Assembly: GCF_000003605.2 (NCBI RefSeq)
Contig: NW_003134364.1
Coordinates: 133,324 to 147,763 of the forward strand
Reading direction: 5' to 3'
Origin: Saccoglossus kowalevskii
Taxonomy: Eukaryota > Hemichordata > Enteropneusta > Harrimaniidae
DNA length: 14,440 nt
Part shown: in pieces, positions 7,726 through 14,440 of the stretch
How the letters are laid out: each line of letters starts with the position of its first letter
Numbering within the stretch: position 1 is the stretch's first letter
The notes under the pieces: generated by a model
Seen by the model: only the letters and a program-made list of their open reading frames with translations
Told to the model about the DNA's origin: nothing
Database searches by the model: none
Translations under genes and position numbers: made by a program

Positions 7726-10700
7726 GTGAGTATTCCAGTAAATATATTCATATATGTTGAGATGAATATTCAGGAAATATCGTTTTGCCAACGTTACAAT
7801 CTGTTTGTTACAGAATATTTCCAAGGGCATCGGGTAGGAGGAATTACAAATATTAAAATATTATCACTCACTTCCGTTACACGCATTTGCGATGCGACGT
7901 GAACAAAACTATATTATCTGTTGTGTTCGTAGTGGTGTTTTAATTTGTCTTTTATTTTTATTTATTGACACTGAAATCCTAAAGGTCTATTTGCCCCAGA
8001 CTTAATCTTGGAGATGAAAAGAACACCTATACTGATGGATTACAGTCAATGCAATTAATATGCAACTGAAACTAGCATCTTTGTTTAAGAGGTGTGTTTT
8101 TTTTCGTTCACTATGAGATATCGCGTAATGTGCGAATAAGGCGGTTCAAACTTCTACCGCAAAAATCATTTTTTTTACAGTTGAATTTCTGAATCTTTCA
8201 GGGAGAAATGTGGCTTTGAAATATTTTTACTTCATCAAAATTTACCATCATCAAATGTATATCAGTGAACATGAGAATACCCCCAAAAAATGTTTATGTT
8301 TGTCCATGGAATGTACTAACGGACCTTCCACGGTTTGTCGAATCCCACGCGATGTTTTGTCACTACGGCCTTTGTTTGTCCTGTTTTTACGTTTGATTTC
8401 ACGCATAACACGTGATCTCGCAGTGAACAGAAAATGGTCTATTCTATGTGTTATATTTCTATACATTATTCCCCATGACTCATGCACTAATTATATTGTT
8501 TTCGTCATTTCAGATCGGTCACATATTCAAGAGATCAATCACTGGTGGTAAGATTTAATTTGTCATGTGATATTGTAATCAAATTTATGTAATTATGGTC
8601 TTTCAAGAACAGGATGATATTTATCATATATCGGGTTTATTTTATTATAGTGCTGTCACAAAAACAGATTAGTAACTCTGTTGTTAAAGTATGTAACTTG
8701 CATCACTCATGGTATGTAACTTTGTTTCAATCCAGATGATACAGAACACGTGATGGATGAACAAGTTTCCGTGGAAATGGAGTTCTTTTCCACGTGGCCA
8801 AATGGAGGTGAGTCGGCCATTTAAGTGTTTCCATTATCAATCTAAATGTAACATGTCGTAGAAAAGTCAACGATTGCTCTGTCTTTTATAGGAACAATAG
8901 CCAACAGCGCCGTCTACTATGGTGGAAGATCAGGTCAATCCACAGATACTACTAGATGCGAGTCTATAACCAGAGTACCGTCTGATGTACAACGATCAAT
9001 GGGTCTGAGTTCGTTCTATCAGAAATATACCCATGCTTACAACATCCCAATTCTCTCATCGAGCCGTGTACCAGATGCAGCTCTTACACGTGCATGCTAC
9101 GTGGTGAAGTTTTTGATGGCCGACCGGCGGGATTTAAGACAGCAAATGTATGATAAATATGGTCGTGTAGGTATTATGTCACAGAATGAGGTTACTCAGA
9201 GTATTCCAGAACATTCCCATCTCCCAGCTTACTATAATCAACGAGCACGTGGTCTTGGAGGCACTTTGCATATTCCTATATCGACAGGAGCAGAAGAGAA
9301 CGTCCTTTGCTACCAAGGGGATCCTTACAGCGCCGAAGATATCTTCCTTCATGAGTTCTCTCATGGCATTCATAAGATCGCAGCTGTTTCAGCAGACTCT
9401 ACCTTTCAGGGACGTCTTCAAAGGGCTTACAACAACGCACGCTCTCGGGGACTCTGGGCCAATACTTATGCCATGAATACCGTTGATGAATATTTTGCAG
9501 AGGGCGTTCAAAGCTACTTCGATCAGAATCCATCTTATGCTACCCCTGGCATACACAATGATATCAATACAAGAGACGAATTGAGAGTTTACGATCCAAC
9601 ATTGTACAGTTTAATTGCAGAAACATTCCCATGTGGAAACAGCATTGTTGACCGTTGCCAAGACCAAAGTAGGATGATATGCATTTATTTTTACCATTTC
9701 TTCGATATATTATAATAATATTGTATATTAACCCATAAATTAAAATTGACAGCTTAAATTAATAACAATGTAAGTTAATTATTAATTGAATAAACGCATT
9801 AATTGTTGACGCAATTAGTAATAGTTATTTGCAATTATAACCATAATTAATATCAATAACTTAATTTCCTTTCGTTAATTACAGCTGATACTCTGACGCG
9901 ACGTATCCGAATGAACTGTGATGGATCAGGTGACGTATTATATTTTACATCATGTGATATTATGCTGTATATCGAGAATAATTTGTATTGATATTGTATA
10001 GTTGCACTGGTAGACCTTTATCTGGCATTATGGAGTTGTGATGAGACGTAACCTTATGCCACGTGGCATAATCGGACGTGATATCACGAGCGACCCCCTT
10101 CGTAGTAAATAACTAAATATATGTATTTCATATGGTTTATTGTATTTTTATTCCCATACACGCACACTGGGAATCACATCACCCGTGACGTCAACAGAAG
10201 AACCGGAAGGTTTGTAATAAGTTTAATTATCAATTAAATAATCGTCATTTTCATTAATAATTTCAGGTAGAAATTTAGCTGTAAATATAAATTAGTATTG
10301 GGTTGATTGGATATTACATAATATTTGGCTTATTGTATCCCATCACAACCATTCATTGTTGAAGCACTTCATTCATGTTTGGTATGGAAGCTCAACATCA
10401 TCGACGGCACTATTGGCGTAATATTCATTGAAAACAGTCGTTTTCTAATTGTTTGTAAATTCATCTTGTTGAACTACATGCCTTACGTTTGGCAATATTA
10501 TAAAGCTGTATTCTATTACAGGTGATTGTATTGATTTGAATCAGAGGTGTGAGCATTGGGCGTCTATTGGGGAATGCCAGAAAAATCCAGAATACATGTT
10601 ACAACACTGTAAGAAAAGTTGTGACCAATGTGAAGAAGGTATGCTTGTTATTACTGTGTGCGCTTACTGTCTAATTTAAGCGCGCGTGTAAACAAACGCT

Positions 10701-13700
10701 GAGGCTGAACACGCATTGTTTACGACACATTGTACACACATCGTCCGCAACGCGGCGTGATGTGATGATTGTGCCGTATAACCTGTAAACTGTCAGCGTT
10801 TGAGCACAGACTGCGATCACATTTACAGAAAGATAATTAACACATTACATTATTTGAGAAACTTTCAATGTTTGTTATTTACTAACATTGCATTTTAAAC
10901 CAAAATAAAAAATGCGCTTTTTGAAATGGACGCAATAAATATTCTACCATCAGTGTATCATGTTATATAAATCTACATCTACATAGTGTTACGGGATAAT
11001 ATACTAATTGCTTTCTGTGTTGTGCACACAGAGATCACAACACTACAGACTTTGACAGAAGAACCGATAACTCCACCACTTCCCCCATTTTCCACAGCAG
11101 GGCCAATAACTCCACCACTACCACCAAAACCTACAACTGAAGAACCGCTCGGTATGTAACACATTCCATTTTAAATAGTCACACATTTGAGTACAATGTC
11201 TCTGTTACACTATGATGATGTGATTTGTTCTGATCCTATTTGATGATAGACTCGTGACACTTGACAGATCAGTCCATCTCAATACAGCATTGACAGTGTT
11301 GTGGTTTATATACAGAATGAATGTTGTTTTAACGTGAACGAGCACATGGCGTCATTCGTTTGATCGAATAATAAGCGCATGCGCATGCATTTTGAATTAC
11401 GTGTAACGTTATACGTTCAAAGCGAATAATTCTACTAATGCATGTGCGACATTTACGTTGATAGAGTTTTGCCCTGGACACCACTTGCACTAATTACCGG
11501 CGGCGACTTCTTCGAACATTCAAAACATTAAAAAAAAAACTAATTGAAGCTTGGTAAACTCTCAGTTTGTACTCGTTGGTTTACGCAACAGTTAAAATCA
11601 CTATCTTCATAATATGAAACCCATATCTCGCGCATGCGCGGCGCGACGACTACCACCCTTTAAGGAATGTTAAAGTGCGTCAATATTGATTTATGTTATT
11701 TATCTACATTGCTTGTAATAAATATTTCATTTCAGGTGACTGTATTGATTTAAATCCAAATTGTGCGTACTGGGCGTCAATTGGTGAATGCCAGAAAAAT
11801 CCAGAATACATGTTACAAAGCTGTAAGAAAAGTTGTGACCAATGTGAAGAAGGTATGTTTGTGACTGCACTGTGCGCTTACTGTTAATTTAACGCGCGCG
11901 TGTAAACAAACGATAGTGTGTACACGCATTGTTTACGCCACATTGTACACGCACCAACCGTGACGTGGCGTGATGTCATGGCTGTGAACTATAACCTGTT
12001 ACATGTCAGCGTTTGAGCACAGGCTGAGATCTCATTTACACGATTTCTATCCCAACAAAGACAATTACAAGAATATAATTAGCATATTACATTATTCTAG
12101 AAACCTTCAATTATAATATTTGTGATTCTTTACTAACATTTATTGCATTTTAAACCCAAAATGTGCCGTTTGAAATGAACGCAATAAATATTCTTTTTTG
12201 TTATATAAATCTACATAGTTTTCAATCCATTAACATTATAGTTTAGGTATACGCGATACAGAATAATATACTAATTACTTTCTGTGTTGTGTACACAGGG
12301 ATTACAACGCTACAGACTTTGACAGAAGAACCGATAATTCCACCACTACCCCCAGTCTCCACAGAAGAACCGATAACTCCACCTCTCACTCCGGTGCCGA
12401 CAGAAGAACCGATAACTCCACCTCTCACTCCGGTGCCGACAGAAGAACCGATAATTCCACCACTACCCCCAGTTTCCACAGAAGAACCTATAACTCCACC
12501 ACTCACTCCGGTGCCAACAGCAGAACCAATAAGCTCGCCACTGCCTCCAGTTTCAACAGCAGAACCGATAACTCCACCACTACCACCAACGCCTACAACT
12601 GAAGAACCGCTCGGTATGTAACACATTCTATTCTAAATAGTCACATATTTGAATACAATATCTCCATTACACTATGATGATGTGAATCGATTATATTCGA
12701 TGATGGACTTATCAATCACTCATCTATATATATTGCGAACTTGGTTATAACTCCCACAATCCCTCCCGCTTTCACTAAAACAGCCACTAGTTTATGTGGA
12801 CAGATCAATCCATCTCAATACACCAATGACAGTTTTACGGAACGTGAAAGTGCGTCAATATCGATTTATTTTATTTATCTACATGGCTTGTAATAAATAT
12901 TTTATTTCAGGTGACTGTATTGATTTAAATCAGAATTGTGCGTACTGGGCGTCCATTGGTGAATGCCAGAGAAATCCGAACTATATGTTACAAAGCTGTA
13001 GGAAAAGTTGTGATCAATGTGAAGAAGGTAATTATGATACACACCTGTCCTCAACCGGAAAAAAACATAACGACTTTGTCATTTGTTGGGTAGAAAATTC
13101 TATTTAGTATACTACAAAGTTCATGTTTGTTTAGAGTAATCAAATAAAAAGGGGCGTTAACAAGTCACGTGCAAATAGTCACGTGCAGTGTGCTACCTAA
13201 TCATCCTAGGTGAGATGCCTCTTGTCACTGCAGACCTGCGATTTGACTGACCTTTAGGGGTAGGCGGCGTTTGAGCCATGGGTATCTCCCGACACATACC
13301 GTTAGAGGGTAGCACGCAAAATAACTCCAGGCAAGTGGCAGATACCCGTTGATAGTTGAGTCGAAGCATACATACAAGGCAGCATTTGATACGTCGAGAA
13401 AACATATCAACAAACAAGCTGCTCTCTGATTGGTCTGATTGTTAGGTGTTATGGTTTGGTAGCCAATCGAGTACAATCTTGTAAGTAGCTTCGCATTAAG
13501 CAGTTACAGAGCATAAGCAATGACAGAGTTGCTCGATGACAACACCAGTTGGTGCCAAGGAATATTCGGTTTAGTGGAATCTGTGAGAGATTTACTCCCC
13601 ACTGGGTCGACAAGTGTATTCTGGTACTGTGGTCAGATGGAAGGACGATTTTTGACGGAAAAACAAACAAGTACTCGAGTACAGAAGTTGTTTCTTAGTT

Positions 13701-14440
13701 TTGTCTCTACTACAGCAATGGTAGTCATTTGGAATACGAAATGAAATCCCTTTGATAAATAAAAGAAAATAACAGTCTTTTTAAAAAAATATTTAACATG
13801 AGGCCATAGATGTTCTAACTGTACTTTGAACGTACATTCAGAGAAGACATTCTTTTTTACAAGAGGAAACCTTTTAATGACAAGCTACCTGAATACCGAA
13901 ATATCTCCGCTGTTACAAGAGAAGTCTTGCAATATTACGTGAACGCTCACAGAGGTAGTTACATAAACATCATAGCGGACAAACAAATAACACTGGCTTT
14001 GTTCACATTTTAAGTGTTACCACTCCTGTATTTATATATTATCACAGATAAGGATAAGTTAAATAGTACCCACGTTCTGGATTCAGTATAATTATGATTA
14101 TAGGATACGTTTGTGAATTAGTAGAATGTTCCCCTTCATCATCGATGGTAGCGGTGCTAAAAAAGTGAGGACAAATACCACAGCGTTCCTAAGTAATTCG
14201 AATGCCATAAAATACATAAATAGTGATAAACATAACAGTGTTTCATTCCTAATATGATATGACTGGCTACGAGAATATGACGTAGATAATAAATCATTTA
14301 TTAACACACGTTTTCCTTACTGTATTTTCTATGTGATTCTTATTTGCAGCCGTCTGTGTGGATAACAATGGTCGTTGTTCCAGGTGGGCCAGTAGAGGAG
14401 AATGCACATCAAATCCTGCATACATGCTTCTTTATTGCAA
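7633..14440 (+). CDS. Secreted HExxH metalloprotease with ShKT modules and Thr/Pro linkers (multi-exon, 3' end outside the window)
   Basis: Proposed coding exons are 7633-7725, 8514-8547, 8736-8807, 8892-9668, 9885-9929, optional 10198-10209, 10522-10638, 11032-11151, 11736-11852, 12299-12613, 12911-13027 and 14350 onward. All have AG before and GT after, and phases agree throughout (0, then 1 at every later junction). The joined frame gives about 632 residues without the optional exon. These are a signal peptide (about 1-29), a catalytic region with HEFSH at residues 220-224 and EYFAE at 266-270, then alternating ShKT domains and Thr/Pro/Glu linkers. The protein is probably exported and cleaves an unknown extracellular substrate, with ShKT units for binding or stability. 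It is not an astacin, because the HExxHxxGxxH extension is absent; a gluzincin-type site is more likely. Splicing is inferred by eye without transcript data. Confidence 0.82.
8514..8547 (+). CDS. Exon 2: short N-terminal exon
   Basis: A 34-base exon read as IGHIFKRSITG plus one base, between TTTCAG and GTAAGA. It changes the phase from 0 to 1, which all later exons keep. It is probably part of a short propeptide. Confidence 0.65.
8736..8807 (+). CDS. Exon 3: N-terminal region of the mature protein
   Basis: A 72-base exon between TCCAG and GTGAGT, phase 1 to 1, read as DDTEHVMDEQVSVEMEFF then STWPNG. It is acidic, leads straight into the catalytic exon and has no motif of its own. Confidence 0.7.
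8892..9668 (+). CDS. Exon 4: zinc metalloprotease domain (HEFSH ... EYFAE)
   Basis: A 777-base exon, open throughout, between TTATAG and GTAGGA. It encodes about 259 residues. HEFSH (9350-9364) supplies two zinc-binding histidines and the catalytic glutamate. VDEYFAEGVQSYFD (starting near 9482) follows about 42 residues later and offers E266 or E270 as third ligand, the arrangement of gluzincins. Cysteines in CYVVK, LCYQG, FPCGN and RCQD could form disulfides, as expected outside the cell. The lack of a third histidine six residues on excludes the astacin and other metzincin patterns. The spacing resembles the broad ATLF-like metallopeptidase fold, but a profile search is needed to name the family. 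The substrate is unknown. Confidence 0.82.
9885..9929 (+). CDS. Exon 5: short exon joining protease to C-terminal modules
   Basis: A 45-base phase 1-1 exon between AATTACAG and GTGACG, read as TDTLTRRIRMNCDGS. It completes the protease region, with one cysteine, and leads to the ShKT/linker chain. Confidence 0.65.
10054..10071. repeat. Perfect 18-bp palindrome with a CACGTG core
   Basis: TTATGCCACGTGGCATAA is its own reverse complement. It lies in the intron after exon 5 and is followed at 10077-10088 by a second perfect palindrome, CGTGATATCACG. This could be a bHLH or bZIP site or part of a small mobile element. Confidence 0.85.
10171..10209 (+). pseudogene. Decayed linker exon (or 12-base mini-exon 10198-10209)
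   Basis: By alignment with the two later linker exons, the sequence reads ITSPVTSTEEPE in the right phase, but the acceptor that should be CACAG is CACTGG. The only AG nearby ends at 10197. Using it would give a 12-base phase 1-1 exon (EEPE) before the GTTTGT donor. Skipping would also keep the frame. Both outcomes allow translation into the first ShKT domain. Confidence 0.5.
10522..10638 (+). CDS. Exon encoding ShKT domain 1
   Basis: A 117-base phase 1-1 exon after TATTACAG and before GTATGC. It encodes DCIDLNQRCEHWASIGECQK and on to CDQCEE, with six cysteines in ShKT order (CIDLNQRC, GEC, HC, SC, QC). ShKT is a small three-disulfide fold common in secreted invertebrate proteases. It differs from ShKT 2 and 3 mainly at RCEHW for NCAYW and HC for SC. 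Confidence 0.9.
11032..11151 (+). CDS. Exon encoding Thr/Pro/Glu linker 1
   Basis: A 120-base phase 1-1 exon between GCACACAG and GTATGT. It reads EITTLQTL, then two 13-14-residue repeats (TEEPITPPLPPFS and TAGPITPPLPPKPT) and TEEPLG. The Thr/Pro content suggests an extended, possibly O-glycosylated spacer between ShKT domains. It is the short relative of linker 2. Confidence 0.8.
11305..11665. other. Segment present in only one of two duplicated introns
   Basis: About 350 bases in the first duplicated intron have no counterpart in the second, where the flanks almost join (near 12840). The segment is CpG-richer and has two GCGCATGCGC palindromes near its ends (11375-11384 and 11630-11639, the latter within a 12-bp palindrome). 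It may be an insertion in copy 1 or a deletion in copy 2. No clear target duplication is seen. Confidence 0.55.
11736..11852 (+). CDS. Exon encoding ShKT domain 2
   Basis: A 117-base phase 1-1 exon between ATTTCAG and GTATGT. All six ShKT cysteines are present: CIDLNPNCAYWASIGEC, then SC, SC, QC. It is nearly identical to ShKT 1 and 3, and its flanking intron sequence matches theirs, so it arose by recent segmental duplication. Confidence 0.9.
12299..12613 (+). CDS. Exon encoding Thr/Pro/Glu linker 2 with seven repeats
   Basis: A 315-base phase 1-1 exon between TACACAG and GTATGT. After GITTLQTL it encodes seven tandem units of the type TEEPITPPLTPVP and ends with TEEPLG. The start and end are the same as in linker 1, but the repeat number is seven instead of two. 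It would form a long mucin-like spacer. No in-frame stop interrupts the repeats. Confidence 0.85.
12322..12597 (+). repeat. 39-bp coding minisatellite, about seven copies
   Basis: Six 39-base units followed by one of 42 bases, each starting ACAGAAGAACC or ACAGCAGAACC. The second, third and fifth units are nearly identical, and the first and fourth also match each other closely. This suggests that a two-unit block was duplicated. The unit length is a multiple of three, so copy changes keep the frame. Confidence 0.9.
12911..13027 (+). CDS. Exon encoding ShKT domain 3
   Basis: A 117-base phase 1-1 exon between TATTTCAG and GTAATT. Six ShKT cysteines are present (CIDLNQNCAYWASIGEC, SC, SC, QC). 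It differs from ShKT 2 at a few residues, such as CQRNPNY for CQKNPEY. Its upstream intron end matches that of ShKT 2, but its downstream intron does not, so it marks the right edge of the duplicated block. Confidence 0.9.
13028..14349 (+). other. Long intron before ShKT 4
   Basis: A 1.3 kb intron between ShKT exons 3 and 4. Short open frames within it show no domain. It contains two CACGTG motifs 14 bases apart (13166-13171 and 13180-13185) inside a short direct repeat AGTCACGTGCA, and an 8-bp inverted pair GGGTATCT/AGATACCC around 13280-13350. No mobile element was recognised. Confidence 0.55.
14350..14440 (+). CDS. Partial exon encoding ShKT domain 4
   Basis: It opens after TTTGCAG in phase 1 and reads AVCVDNNGRCSRWASRGECT, then SNPAYMLLYC up to the window end. 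Four of the six ShKT cysteines are visible with correct spacing. It is clearly more divergent than domains 1-3, so it predates the local duplication. The exon and gene continue to the right. Confidence 0.85.

Larger units (their letters stand above)
10522..12910 (+). repeat. Tandem segmental duplication of an exon-intron unit (about 1.2 kb)
   Basis: The block holding ShKT, intron, linker and intron occurs twice and is followed by the third ShKT. Intron sequence 10639-10820 matches 11853-12040, and 11152-11225 matches 12614-12690. Also 11263-11300 matches 12799-12840, and 11670-11735 matches 12843-12910. The two copies differ by indels and the linker repeat number. Confidence 0.85.

Noticed and set aside
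8130-8165. GGTTCAAAC, similar to a tRNA or SINE B box
   Set aside because: No matching A box, cloverleaf or SINE tail around it.
8210-8551. Plus-strand frame of 113 codons in the first intron
   Set aside because: It runs through the exon 2 acceptor in another frame, while exon 2 fits the phase of its neighbours; no domain is seen.
9350-9385. Astacin-type protease reading of the HExxH site
   Set aside because: The HExxHxxGxxH extension is missing; EYFAE downstream fits a gluzincin better.
12243-12626. Gly/Ser/Val-rich minus-strand frame
   Set aside because: Antisense of the Thr/Pro linker repeat, open only because of the repeat composition; the same applies to 10979-11164.
13193-13744. Several short frames on both strands in the long intron
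   Set aside because: Short, overlapping, without motifs, and flanked by confirmed-phase ShKT exons.
1-14440. CRISPR array, bacterial operon, or rRNA/tRNA genes
   Set aside because: No spaced repeats, no prokaryotic gene packing and no recognisable structural RNA; introns and the LINE mark eukaryotic DNA.

Overview
The window looks like nuclear DNA of an invertebrate animal. It is AT-rich, it has a gene split by many GT-AG introns, and it carries a metazoan-type non-LTR retrotransposon. ShK-type (ShKT) cysteine modules behind Thr/Pro-rich linkers, and a LINE ORF1 with an esterase domain, suggest a marine invertebrate, perhaps a mollusc. The species cannot be fixed from the sequence alone.

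Left third (1 to about 4784, minus strand): a long degraded LINE. Reading leftward from its 5' end, ORF1 (4650-2701) carries an RNase H1-type hybrid-binding domain, coiled coils, an SGNH/GDSL hydrolase domain and a basic tail. ORF2 (2438 to beyond position 1) carries an APE-type endonuclease and a reverse transcriptase with the YADD box. Both ORFs are broken by several single-base frameshifts. The RT also has an in-frame TGA and an altered QG motif, so this copy is dead. The 3' end lies outside the window.

Middle (4785-7632): mostly non-coding. It holds an unexplained 121-codon open frame on the minus strand (4928-5293), a short PHD-finger-like fragment (6460-6522) and the presumed 5' flank of the next gene.

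Right half (7633 to beyond 14440, plus strand): one secreted multi-exon protein, reconstructed by hand from splice sites and phases. It has a signal peptide exon, two small exons, a large exon with a zinc-protease HEFSH motif and a downstream EYFAE motif, then a chain of phase 1-1 exons. In that chain ShKT modules (three near-identical, and a divergent fourth cut by the window edge) alternate with Thr/Pro/Glu linkers. A roughly 1.2 kb intron-plus-exon unit has been duplicated in tandem. One linker exon contains an expanded 39-bp coding minisatellite. A third, upstream linker appears to be decaying through loss of its splice acceptor. The likely product is an extracellular metalloprotease tethered by mucin-like spacers to ShKT domains.
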